A stretch of 64,000 nucleotides of DNA, taken from positions 30,589,319 to 30,653,318 of the forward strand of contig NW_019211458.1 of the NCBI RefSeq assembly GCF_002443255.2, written 5' to 3'. A program made the position numbers and the translations under genes. This document shows positions 25,872-37,729 of the stretch, piece after piece; position 1 is the stretch's first letter, and every line of letters begins with the position of its first letter. The notes beneath the pieces are model-generated. The model was not told the DNA's origin. It saw only the letters and a list, made by a program, of their open reading frames with translations, and did not search any database. The DNA is from Varroa destructor. Taxonomy: Eukaryota; Arthropoda; Arachnida; Mesostigmata; Varroidae.

Positions 25872-25942
25872 TGCGTCGGCCGGGAATCGAACCCGGGCCA
25901 CCCGCGTGGCAGGCGAGTATTCTACCACTGAACCACCGACGC
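25872..25942 (-). tRNA. tRNA-Gly (anticodon GCC)
   Basis: A 71-base cloverleaf, read on the minus strand. The acceptor stem GCGTCGG pairs perfectly with CCGACGC, followed by discriminator A. A box TGGTTCAGTGGT and B box GGTTCGATTCC are canonical. The anticodon loop CTGCCAC carries GCC. There is no intron and no encoded CCA. It looks intact and functional. Confidence 0.97.
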
Positions 25943-26286
25943 CACATGGTTATGTGCCGCGGCTAACTTATCAAATAGATAAGACGAGAAGCTAGACGCC
26001 GAGCAATCTTTCGACGACGCTAAGTGTATTATTATAGGGTGTAATATTTTAATTTTCGGTCGCTAAATTTTAGTATATTTCGATATTTTTTAGCATAATT
26101 TGCCCAATGAGTCCTGAATATATAAGAAGTCCAACCTGAATATATTCTGTGTGAGAAAGTGTACAGCGTTAGATTGAGACGTTTATAGGCTCTTCTCAAA
26201 AAGTCAGTTGTAACATACGTTGTTATACTATCCTAACAAACATTAGTGCAGAAATGGACAAATCTCAAAAACTAAGGTAAAAGTTC

Positions 26287-26358
26287 TGCCGTGACCAGGA
26301 TTCGAACCTGGGTTATTGCGGCCACAACGCAAGGTACTAACCACTATACGATCACGGC
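26287..26358 (-). tRNA. tRNA-His (anticodon GTG)
   Basis: A 72-base cloverleaf on the minus strand. The acceptor stem GCCGTGA pairs with TCACGGC, with discriminator A. A box and B box (GGTTCGAATCC) are canonical, and the anticodon loop TTGTGGC carries GTG. The first base is the encoded G, so the extra G-1 of mature tRNA-His would be added after transcription, as in other eukaryotes. It lies 344 bases from the tRNA-Gly gene, same strand. Confidence 0.97.
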
Positions 26359-28823
26359 TACGGACACCACGTTCGGTGTCGCACATCTGACAGAGCCAAA
26401 GCCATTGACAGTGCTAACCAGATAAAATTTCTAGAGAAAACAGTTATCATCTGTGTCTTTATCGGCACTTAGTTATTATCGCCTCTCATCTCTGAGTCGG
26501 CAGTTGGTTCAGTAACGGATATTAAGGGTAGAAAGGAATACTTAATCAAATAATTACAATACAATGTAGTTACAAGTGTCTTGCTAATATATGACTTTCT
26601 TATGACCGCCTGATACAGGTAAATAACAGATTGTTAAGAAATTTGTGATGAGGTGGCCTGAATAAAACACTTCATGCACTTAGATTTTCTACCATTTAGT
26701 TACATGATTGTTATAGTTAAGTTGAATTAAAATATTTAATTACTTCTTTCTAGCATTATGATTAGTTATCACTTCGCAGGAGCTATTAAACAACAGTTTC
26801 GGTAATAACAAATTAGCACCTCTATAATTTCAAGTAATTTTTGTCATTATTCGAATAACTAGTGGCCGACCTGAAAACTTCAAGGGCTATTTTGGTCTTA
26901 ATTTACGATAATAAAATAAAGAATATTTTTATTGCATATTGAACTGACAAAATATGATACACGAATGAAAAAAATTTACATTGTAAACCAATTTACTTAT
27001 AAATAAAATGAGAGTATATTAAAACCTGAAGTGTAGTAACTATGATAGTGATTTATAATAGAGACGTAGTCGATAAGTGCAGTTATCGACTTCGCATTCG
27101 ATACCGCAGTAAAACTTTTCATCTATAGGTAAAACATTCAATTCTCCAAACGCTTGTTTAGGTCAGGGCGATAATATTTACCCACGGAGTGTCTCGCAAC
27201 AGCTGGGTCTACAAAACCGATTCATATGTAATACAAATAACTGTAGCCTATTCAGGTACGCATACAAGGAGTTAGGTAGACCGCATACATGCCATCATAG
27301 TCTGGTGCTAATAAAGAGCAATATGCTTCTTTATATAAACACAACTGTCGTTTCTAGGAGATATAGAGATACTTAGAGAAAAAAAAAACCAAGATGACTC
27401 GCTTGGCCTGTGATAATGAAAATAATGTGTTCATTGGTAAAACAAAGGCCCGGTGTCAGCGCCCGTATCCTATATTAATAATAATAACAACAACTTGATG
27501 ATAAATATTCCCTATGTTCATACTGTTGAGCCCATCCATTGCTTTTCGTACATGCCGTGCTGTCATTTACTAGCAAGAGCTGGGAGACGGCGTGTAACAA
27601 TCGCCGAGTGGCGTGGTAGCATCGAAAGTGGTTCCTATCATTATTTCAGTTTTTAGGGCGCGTGTTCAAATCCCGCCTGTGACATAATTTTCAACATTTC
27701 AAAAACCTTCGACTGGTGTTCGATAGCAAATACTAAATTTGTATGACAGTGACGTATTTTCTTGATATATACACAAGTACATATAACCTTTTCAGTCAGT
27801 TTGACTATAAGTGTAGGTCGTGTGTTTGGATAATGTGTAGCGATTTTTTTTTCTAGAAGTTTACGTCCATAGCTCGTTTTTATATATGTCGACCCGTACC
27901 ATTGGCTGTTTTAGAGATCATCGCCATCCGATGATGATCGGTGTGTGTGGCTTTAGTGTACATTTGATAATTATAATTTCTACTGATGTCGTTATTGCGC
28001 ATCATTAGAGCAAAACAGTCGTTGGATATCACTTTATCACTGTTTTTATTTAATTGCAACTCATAAAAGCGTAACAGAACTTTTTTGAATCTATCCCGAA
28101 CGTTCTGTGCATAATTCGCGCTAAAAATAACCATTCTTATTTACACGTGCTGCACAGCGTTCATGTACCGTTAATGAGACCTGATGCACCGGTTACCATT
28201 AGGAGCCACTGTAGCCAATTGCAGGTTACAGGACAGGGTACCTGTTGCATGGTGCCTCTTCTACATTTAGCCTTCATTCAGGTACGTATTATAAGCATCG
28301 GTCGAAAAGCTACTTCGGAGCTAAAGAGTAAAATAATATGGAAAAAGAGCACATATCGACTTTATTTGTTTCGGCTGTTCTAATACCAAATATCAGCTCC
28401 ATTGTTAGAGAAAAACATTTTGTCGAAATTTTTGTGACTATTTTATTTTGGGGACTCGAAGATCTAAACTAATGGATATTACATTTACAAAGTATATTTG
28501 AAGCAAAAAGTACCTCTTTTTCTTTTACATAATGCGATAATTAGGATCCAACAGCGAGCCTTTTTTTTTTAAATCGGATGTGGCCTTTTGCCAGAAGGTG
28601 AGGAAAATCGTATAAACAGTTAAAATGCATTTAGAGATTATTGAATACATTGTAATATATATATATATCGAACTTAATGATTCGATGATGACGAATTGTT
28701 ATAGTTTACGATTATTGTGAAAGTTTTATCAGAATACTTCTCGCGGCAGAAGTTCTTTAAGAACAGACACCCTAAGCGACGTACAACTAAAATACAATTC
28801 GGCTGCTCCGAACCGGTCGGTAA
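26359..28823. other. Intergenic DNA between tRNA-His and the importin-like gene
   Basis: AT-rich. It contains the tRNA-like relic described separately and a short (TA)n run at about 28657-28669. A minus-strand AATAAA at 28442-28447 is a possible poly(A) signal for the importin-like gene, about 380 bases past its stop. Nothing else is seen. Confidence 0.5.
27594..27684 (+). repeat. Degenerate tRNA-like sequence
   Basis: The end GTAACAA can pair with CTGTGAC at five of seven positions. A D-arm-like CGCCGAGTGG and a T-arm GCGTG-TTCAAAT-CCCGC (four of five pairs) are in the right order. The anticodon arm cannot be drawn convincingly. Length about 91 bases suggests a Ser/Leu-type origin or a tRNA-derived SINE. 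Probably a pseudogene. Confidence 0.35.
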
Positions 28824-30257
28824 TCACCTAATTGGTAAAGGTAAACCGCAATATGATGCTTTTGGTGACTGAGAGACCTTACGCGTAATCCAGGACTTAT
28901 ATTCAAAGATTAAATCAATCGTTGTCTCTCGAATTTGTTTGTCGTCTAGATTTAGCATGTTTTCCAGTGGACCATCGAGGTTCATCTCTTCAAAATTCGC
29001 CCAGAATGACTCACAAACATTGAAAGTTTTGCTGAGATACAGAAATTTTTTAAGGAATTGTAGTGCCTCGAGAGTGTACGCATATTCTTTTCGACGGAGC
29101 GAGGCGTCGAGTAGAAGATGAAGTGCATCAGCCTCAGCACAGAGCGCAATGAGTCGATCGGCATTCTTCGTTGGAGGGGTAAACCGAACAATGCTTCCGT
29201 GTATTTTTTGCTGGAAGGCTTTTTCAGGCAGAGGGAACAAGGCTAGGCATCCCGTCGCATTTCGAAGCTCTTTTGGTGCTTCAGTCAGAATGGCGTTCAC
29301 TAACGATGTCAGTGTTCTCTGGTAAACTTGCACTCCGTCCCACGACACTAAGCAGTCAAACTTGGCAGCCCGTTGAAGAACAGAAAGAACGTCGTATTTA
29401 AAGAAAATATGTGGATTACTTTTACTTATGCGGTCTACCAGGCTTATTGTCACAAAAAGAAGGTTGTAATTATACGATGTCGCAATAATTTCGAGAAGTC
29501 GAGGGAAAATATTCAAATGTTCTATTTTCCGTATGGCATGTGCCCGGTCAGGTAACCTATCGAGCATTCGATCAAGCAGTCCACAAGCCAGGAGAACAAA
29601 TCCGTCGAATCGGTGCATCAGAAGCTGCTTGATTTCAGGCAGATAGGTCATTATAATGTCTGCTGACAGGGACGTCTCGGAACCCCAACCACAATCGGCG
29701 TGCGCAAACGAACTGATAATGTTTAAGAAGTTCTTTGGAAAAGAACTGCCGAAAATTCGGGCCGCGAGTGAGCTCGCCAGTGGCACGATATCACTGATCA
29801 GGTGCGGAGCCCCTGCAATGATCGAATCTAGAGCGAATCCTGCCATGCAAGCTACGTTTTTATCATCGGAGTCGAGGAGCATTAAAAGAGCTGGACAAGC
29901 TCCGTACCTTATTATGCGCATTTTACGTTCTCCACAACTTCTTGCCATACAACCAAGCAAAAGTGCGGCTTGTTTCTGGATCTTGGGGAAAGCATGGGCG
30001 TTAAGAAGCTTTACTAATTGTGGCACTGTATTGAGCTCGATAAACGTATCGAATGGTGGTGTGGAATTCAAAAGAATAGTAGTTAACATCATTGAGCAAC
30101 CGCGTATGATCGTTTCATGATCCGCAGAATGGAGATCCTGTACGATTTTGGCGATGTTTTCCTTGTCATTGTCGTATGTCGCATGGACCTTTCTTTCCCT
30201 TCCAGCCCTATTTTGACGAAAAGGCCACAGTAGATTGCGACCAATGTTGAAAGCCAT
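28824..30257 (-). CDS. Divergent importin-alpha-like ARM-repeat protein, intronless
   Basis: A single uninterrupted frame of 477 aa. An in-frame TGA 6 bases upstream (30264-30266) and a good start context (AAAATGG) fix the N-terminus. Importin alpha binds nuclear localisation signals and joins importin beta. Resemblance is seen in ARM-like helices throughout: LNTVPQLVKLLN, QKQAALLLGCMA, RYGACPALLMLLDSDD, HLNIFPRLLEIIATS, and the C-terminal NLDGPLENMLN...TIDLIFEY, which parallels the family's GLDKIEFLQ...DLIEHYF. Unusual points: the N-terminus has only a short basic stretch (RQNRAGRERK, residues 14-23) in place of a full IBB domain, and positions where importin alpha carries WxxxN read, for example, FALDS, so the NLS groove is probably altered. 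The reading frame is intact over its whole length, which argues against a dead retrocopy. Family placement is by eye and moderate; function is unknown. Confidence 0.75.
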   Translation of the reverse strand: MAFNIGRNLLWPFRQNRAGRERKVHATYDNDKENIAKIVQDLHSADHETIIRGCSMMLTTILLNSTPPFDTFIELNTVPQLVKLLNAHAFPKIQKQAALLLGCMARSCGERKMRIIRYGACPALLMLLDSDDKNVACMAGFALDSIIAGAPHLISDIVPLASSLAARIFGSSFPKNFLNIISSFAHADCGWGSETSLSADIIMTYLPEIKQLLMHRFDGFVLLACGLLDRMLDRLPDRAHAIRKIEHLNIFPRLLEIIATSYNYNLLFVTISLVDRISKSNPHIFFKYDVLSVLQRAAKFDCLVSWDGVQVYQRTLTSLVNAILTEAPKELRNATGCLALFPLPEKAFQQKIHGSIVRFTPPTKNADRLIALCAEADALHLLLDASLRRKEYAYTLEALQFLKKFLYLSKTFNVCESFWANFEEMNLDGPLENMLNLDDKQIRETTIDLIFEYKSWITRKVSQSPKASYCGLPLPIR

Positions 30258-33200
30258 TTTAGGTCAAGCCAATGAAAGACACTGTTGGCAGTTTACTCGA
30301 AGCTTATTCACAGATCGACGTTGCTCCTAATCTCGCGTTTCATGAAGATTGTAACTCAGTGATAGGGCACGCCAAGCTGATGTGGAACACAACCGAGGAA
30401 ATCGATACGATGGTGTAGCTTTACCAGTGACGGTCCAATAACAGCTGATGGTTTTAAGCGCCATGTTGTTGCTTGTTCAGCGAAATGTCATCCTCCCCAC
30501 CATGCGTCGCCACTAGTCTTGTTTAGAGCATTATAATGCCAAAAAAAAAGCTGACACTCGTTTTCAAGCCAAACAGATGCATAACGCTGAAAAGTGGGGA
30601 TCAAAGAAATACCTCATTTTAAACGAGGCATTTTACAAGCATGTTTCTGCTTTAATGTATGTCGAAAGCATCAATTACCAAAAGAGAAAAATATCCACGT
30701 AGTTCGACACAAAATTATCAACAGTTTTATCTGATGACCATGATTTGCTGAGTTTTTGTGAACCTTGAGAAGCTGATTTCGAGGAAAGCCATCTGCTTAA
30801 ATGGTAATTTGATTTCACTTTCGCTTAGTTTTGCCGAAACAGCCAGTATCAATTAAACGAGCTCCATCTGTGAGAGTTGGCCAGTCCTTCTACGCCGCAT
30901 TCACTGGTATATTCAGAACAAGAGTCAACTAAGGTTTTTAGAGAAAAGCTTTACAATGCTGCCAGTACCAATAAATAGCAATTTTTATTAACGAAAATTA
31001 GGTGAACTACTTCAGTAAAATATAGAGGTGTCGTCGGCCACGAAGAGCATGGACTCGTTAATAAGCACCCATATTTGAACAGTAATCTATTATAGACTAT
31101 CTATATCGTAGCCTATTATTAGACGTCATATTGAGTGTGATAATGTGTTGCAAGTCGGACGTTGCCCAATGTATTATTTTGGGAAATCTAGCAAATGAAA
31201 TTTCGGATGCCCCACTTTATAAACGTACCCGTTTTAGTGGGCACCACCGGGGTGGTAAAAATTTAATCTCTCAGTATAGAAAATATCTAGGGACATTTCA
31301 ACTCCGGGACGACAGTTGTTGAAGAAATAAGGGCTGTGTGGCCGGCAAAGGCCAAAAGTCGTCAAATTATTATTTGATTCATTGATAGATGTAGGATTGA
31401 TAGATGGATGATACACATAGGAATAGATTGAGCAAATTTCAAGTTCTTAGTTTGACCCGGTCGATACGATCGTATACTATTTTTTAGCATTACTGATACG
31501 TTTGACGTACATGCATTTAAGCTCATGAGATGTACTCACTGAGACCAAACGCTAATGAAATTTCTAGCTATTGTTCTCACCGTCTATCAATCGTTATGGT
31601 TCAATGACGGGTATCGATATCGTGTTACTTACATCTGTGGTAAGCATTACCCTCTATTTGCGGCTACGCTTCAACCTGCAATCAGATATAGTAAATATAT
31701 AAAAATAAATATATAAAAAAATATATATATATATATATAAAGATCAATCAACGTACAGCTGACGTACTATATTTCGTTTTTGTAGGCAGCTTCTGTCGAT
31801 TCGTAATTTATGTAAGTGAGTATCGGTTCTCATTAACGAACTATACGCATCTACCGACGTCGTGCTTTTTCTGCTACTACAATGGTATGTAGCCACGTTT
31901 TCGCGGACGCCTGTTTAACATACTGTACGTGTTATCATTTACGGGCATATCTGTGACGCGTTCGTACACATTATATTGTATTCGTTAGCCATCTCACTCG
32001 TTATCATACCATAATAATATCACGTGGAGGACGCGAGCCAACGTGTCACCCTAGAACCCACAACGCGTCCCCTTACGATGTTAGTAGCCTAAAACGCAAC
32101 AGCATTTTCCGCAGATAGACCGAAAATTTCGAAATTAATGAAATGCATTTTTTTTTATATCAAACCTATATATTAAGTAAGCTACGTCTGCAACAACGTT
32201 GAAAATGTCAAAATGAATGCTTCATGAAAACAACTGGACATATCGTTTTTACCTCGTTTAACACGTGTCACAGCAACTAGCGCAGGCTTGCAGTTGAAAA
32301 ATAAATAGTTGTTTATATGTTAGTAACTATAACTTGTATGTATTTCTTATTTCACCGTGATGGCGTTTAAGGCGTCAATTATTCAAAGTAATATTTCGTT
32401 ACTAACCGCTTTTTTTTTTTTTTCTCTACTACAACTTAACATCTGCAGCATCTAAGCAACTGCAGTTAAGATTTCCAATCACTATAGCGACTCAAGCTTA
32501 GCCAGAGAGTTAAAGCGACAAAAACAATACTTCCAGCAGAATTCTATCACTGGTATTATGCATATCACATGTTTTGAACCGACGTAGGGGCTTACCTATT
32601 GCACTTCCGGCCGTGAGTTTCACTTCACTAGCCCTATTTTTGCTGAGGTCAGAACAAGTAAAACAAGGGGCGACATCATATATGTATACATAAGCGAACT
32701 GAGTTGACAAGTCCATATTAACATTAACCCTTATATCTCTAAGAGCCTACGTACGATTCTTTACGCGAATGTTTGATCAATCTGCGCTGTAATACCAAAA
32801 TCAAGTTGAATAACGAAGCACGCTCTACGAAAGGTTACCTCCGTACATGTTTCGCATATAAATCACATATAGATCTGTCTATTTTTCCAGTACTACTTTA
32901 ACAGTGAAACTTTTTTCCCTCAGAGTCTTATATTCCATCTTGTAGACCGTATCATTGGTGTTCACAACACGACCTTACGACGTGCCGTTTTGACATATTT
33001 GGGTTTACTCTTTCTTATATTACACATAAGTAATTGAAATAAATCTTTTGTAGAAAATAAGTTCGAGGTGCTGAAGTCAAAACTTATCTGGATTTCCAGC
33101 CTCATGCTTCTTGTAAAATAACTTCTAAGTAAAAAGCATCATCAAAGATGGTGGTATTTTAAATGAGCACATCACGCACTTTATCACATATAACTAATAA

Positions 33201-33430
33201 ATAATGTGTTAATTTAAATTATATTGTGAGTTACATGCTTGTGTGCACATCTGATTCTTAAATTTATACCATTATTAGGCTGTTAAAGACAACCTAACTG
33301 TAAACTGTTTACCAACAGCCTAGGTCCAAATCTATGGGTGGTTCGAGAATCTTTATGGGTGAACCATTCCTAGCCACGGTAATTGGGTCAGTTCAGAATA
33401 GGCTGAGTCTAAAGCTAACGGGAACCTTAT

Positions 33431-33508
33431 TGTTAAGTTCGAACTCCCACAACAACGTATCCCTAAGATTAGCATGCAAGTACGTTACCCACTGAACTAT
33501 CTCTGCTG
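33431..33508 (-). repeat. tRNA-like relic
   Basis: On the minus strand, an A-box-like TAGTTCAGTGGGTAACG is followed about 45 bases later by a B-box-like GAGTTCGAACTT. The ends do not form an acceptor stem. This is consistent with a decayed tRNA copy or a SINE head, not a working tRNA. Confidence 0.35.
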
Positions 33509-34460
33509 ACTGTGACCTATCTAGTTGGATGCTTCCTTCTTTTTCTTAAACAACGGCCATTTTTATTATCTTCTAGCATAGCTATTTGACCGTTTTTCTA
33601 GGTGATTAGTATTCCATAGAACAACCATATTTTCTACGTTACGTTATGATTTTATAAACTCATTTTCCCTAATAGAAGATATAGTCCAGCCTTTAATAAG
33701 ATATAATTACGGGCTCATTGCGATAGAGCCGATTCTTTGGATGGCAGACGAAAATTAGTTATTGTTCTACGCCTATACGCAGTACACGCCTTTTACTAAC
33801 TTTATTGGTTTATAGAAATTGCTGCTTAATTTTGTTGCCTCTAAACGCCACGATTAAGATTCCTATGGGACACAATGAAAGATTCATTACACGGTAATAA
33901 TTAGATTTAAAGGACCCAAAGAGGTATCAAGTGAACGCGAAATATAACTTCTGATAATCCTGAAATTTCGATGCCGAAATCAGCGGTTGTTTTGAGGAGG
34001 AAAAGTACCTGTCGCTACCTTAGACTCAACCAGGCGTTAGGTTTAAGACGTTTCAGACTTGTTGAAATAGATTAGGTCGAAAAAGTATTAGATCTTACTA
34101 CATCGACAAACATGCATGTTTGTGATAACAGCAAAGTCAATCGTTGCTGGGACGCACAGAGTATCGTATCTTTCACCATAATGTATTAGCCAGCTTAAAC
34201 CCATGTATATGTAGTACTTTATCTTAACCCATTTATTTAGTAGAAAATCAGCTATAAAAAAGGTGCTCTATGTGAAAATCAAGGTATCCAGCCCATTCTT
34301 TATGTATTAGACGTTTTTTTTTGTTACTAGTTATCCTGCTAGAGGTTAAGTATAGCTTACCTCATTTTTGAGCTGTTTTTGTGCCTTGCAGGCCTACTGT
34401 TGTCCTGATTAAGATTTTTCTATGAACCAGGTTGTTGGAATGAACGTTTTTAAAGTACTA

Positions 34461-34483
34461 AAATTTAATTAATAATTAAATTT
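34461..34483. repeat. Perfect 10-base inverted repeat, AT only
   Basis: Arms AAATTTAATT and AATTAAATTT are separated by AAT. It may be chance in such AT-rich DNA. Confidence 0.7.
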
Positions 34484-37119
34484 ATGATTAACAAAAACCT
34501 GACATTAGGTAACCAGGCGAGACAAAAAAATTTAAAAAAAAAACATTAAAGCAAGCAATAAATGAGTTTGAAAAGAAATTCCTCGAACGGAAAAGGTAGA
34601 AGAAACTTTGAAAAGTGACTAAAAAACAACTATTTCGTGTACTAAATACTCAAGAAAAAACCAAAATTTGAGATAAGAGGTTAGAATAGTTTGTCCAGGC
34701 GTAACAGCGTTTCGGTTCGCGCTGGGTGTCGGTCGCCTGACGGAATAGCGGACGTAACATTTAGGCGAGTGAATTCATCGTTGTGTAGCTATAGATACAT
34801 CTAAGTTATTCGACAAACAGCCTTCGCGAGAAGTTAACTCTTTGTGGTGCAAGTATTTTTATCACTATATCTCCGATTCTTGTTGTGATTCTTGACGACA
34901 TTTACCGTTTTATCGTTGTAATTAGTGCATTAACTGATAACCGTAGTATTTGCTAGAGCGAACGCTAGTGAGTTACCTTGGTAGAAGGAGTTGATTGCCT
35001 TCCTTTAAGCCTCTAAAGATTATCACAAGCAGATCGATGACAACAAATCGATCATAGTGAAGCTACATGTGCTGATATTTCATGTGGCAAACACATCTTA
35101 CCGCTTCCTACACATCCTACTTGATCCGTTCATGGATAGAAATTTAGCGAAGAGTAACTGGATTCCATTGCTCAATATAGTACCCGAAAATACCAATTCA
35201 TGTTACATCACTAGGTCAGTGATACGCTCTGCTGTCTCATTTCTTAAAGATCGCCTCAACGCGCCAGAAAATCGTCACTCTGGCAGGCAAAGTCTTGGTT
35301 TGATTTCGATTCATTCTTCCAAAACGGCGGAGTCTCATTACTTATATGGACGTCTGAGATCAGCTTATGACAAGTTACATGGTACATGGCATTACTATGA
35401 CAGACCAGAAGGTAGAGTATCCGTCTAATATGTTGCTCGATAACGATTCTACAGTGTAAAGGAAAAGTCCCTTCCACTCAATCTATAGTTCATCAAATTT
35501 TCTTTAAATTTTTTTCAAATGTATCGTACTTAATTTACCCATTCAGCCGCTGCTACGCAGAGCCTTTAGTGACACATGCTTTAACGGCAGGCTTCTACAT
35601 CTTTCTTGCCATCTATTCCCAATTACGCAGAACTTTGACGTTTCCATAAGCTCACTTAAACGTATTGCAAAGCTCCATACGACTACCGTATTTCTGCAAA
35701 TTGATCTTCATTTTAAACAGACCCGATAGAGGCTTCTGGTAAACATCACCTTGTATATTAGTTACGTGCTCTCCTGATTTAACGGTTGTATGCTTTCGGA
35801 CTATACCGTTATCCAAAAACTTCAGAGGTTCAATATGGGTCTGGATTCTAGCTCCTTTTGAGCCAAGCCTATTAAACTCCCACACGCTGCTATATCCTAA
35901 TGAGCCTACAAGGACACGTATTATTTCAGTATTGATTTAGTTATATTATTTAGTAGTTAATTCTTACAAATAAATGTTCTGATGTCCCGACGAAGCGACT
36001 AAATTTTTGTCTGTGGAGCCCAACGCGGAAGGTTTGAGTTTCCCCAGCCTTATGCCTCCATCGAGCTTCGAATCATGTCCTTAAAGAGTATAGTATCTGA
36101 TAGTGCCCACAGTATACCCCCATTGAAACTAGAGGCTGTTATTATTACTTAGCCAATTTAAATACCCAGTATTTTCTTTATTCTACCATTATTTTAGAAA
36201 ACCGTTCGTTGTGTGTGTGTGTGAAACGTACCAGTTGATCTGGCATGAGCGTTCCAGTTTTTTTTTTTATCCATCCACACAATTATTATCTAGCTAAGGC
36301 CAATCAGACCATATTGAGTTTAACGCATTTTCCCATTTAGTAATAGATAACTTTCGAGATGGCTTTCCCTAAAACCGCCTCTACGAAGGAAACTTAGCGG
36401 CAAAAAAAGTGTTTCGGCGGGAATAATTATACAGGCAGCGACACTTTGCCTTAAGATTAAGCATGGCTTACCTTAGCTGCTTTCGTTTCTATATAATGCC
36501 AAGTATCGCGTACGAGTAGACTTATACAGAGACCATTGATACGTTGAAGCTAACAATTAGGATAAAGTCGCTCAGTGATCGATGACTTTACTACTGTCGA
36601 ATAGATCTAGCAATGAACAAACCATTGCCGTTCATCATTACGGTTATGCATGCGTCAAAGTTAGATACGATCCGATCGGGAAGCACTTTGATAAGTGCTC
36701 AAACATCGCTCATTGGAAACATCGTAATTATCGCGTTGGATGTATTGTAGGTTCTGTTGTAAGCATAATCTTAAACGTTTGATGCGCAGCGCTGCTATCC
36801 TTGAGAGGGTACTCGAACAAAAACAGTGTGTTTCTACAGACACCTCATATAGGTTTATCTGAAGGTATCGCGAACGAAATTCCTTTAGAGCTATATGGAA
36901 GGTCTATAGATGTCCTTAATCTCAAAAATGTTTCGAGTTCAACGTTGAATGGTAAGTGTGCATGCAAAGGGTAACTATACCTATCTACTATACTATATAA
37001 GGGACTCCAGTACTGCTTATGATGATTTGCGATTAATTATTTTACAGATTTACGTCTTTAATTATCTAACGTTAACCAGTGCCTGTGTCACACCATTTAT
37101 GGACATTGTTACGATTGAA

Positions 37120-37185
37120 GATTAATTAAGGCGGGATTCGAAGATCAATCGATATTCGTGACTTCTCCATTGCGCCACAGTTGAT
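37120..37185 (-). repeat. Truncated tRNA-Arg-like relic
   Basis: The minus strand reads GTGGCGCAATGGA, matching the D-arm region typical of eukaryotic tRNA-Arg, then reaches a B-box-like CTTCGAATCCCGCC after about 20 bases. The space is too short for an anticodon arm. It is therefore a deleted tRNA copy or SINE fragment. Confidence 0.4.
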
Positions 37186-37729
37186 GTCCCCTATCCGCCT
37201 AAGTGAAACTAAATTGAACTAAGGTCAATTAAATAATCCCATAACAATTAATAATTTTAGAGGAAATTGCACGAAGTCCTAGTATTATGAGCACCTATTG
37301 TACGATGAATTGTCTTTACAAACGTAACTGCGGTGCACAACGGAGCATAAAAACGTATCTTAAAGAGAGTGACCAAACAGCGGAGTCTGGTGGAATCGTA
37401 AGATCCTTACACGATCGATTAGGTATAATAATAGAATTAGCTGAACTATTCCCAATTGCAATCTAAAGCACATCAACGTATCAGAGCAATGTAACGATCA
37501 CGTTTTTTATATACGTACATTATCATCCCCGTATCAGAATACTTACTGTCTTGAGGGTGCAATAGAGACTGCGTAATCAAAAAATATCTACCCAATATTG
37601 CTTAGCATTACGCTAGATAGCTTACCTAACGGCACAAGATGGTATGAATGATATGGTTATAAGGTTTCACCGGTGACCGTCCACTACAGCTTGATGTATT
37701 ACACAACAGGTCATACAAACGTCAAATTT

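Larger units (their letters stand above)
30258..37700. other. Long AT-rich intergenic region
   Basis: It presumably begins with the 5' UTR and promoter of the importin-like gene. It contains short TA runs (near 31716-31738), a perfect 10-base inverted repeat at 34461-34483 and two tRNA-like relics listed separately. Open stretches such as 35057-35428 (plus, 123 codons) show no recognisable motif. No gene is supported. Confidence 0.5.

Noticed and set aside
35057..35428. 123-codon plus-strand open frame in the large intergenic region
   Set aside because: No similarity recognised, and the opposite strand is also open; likely chance.
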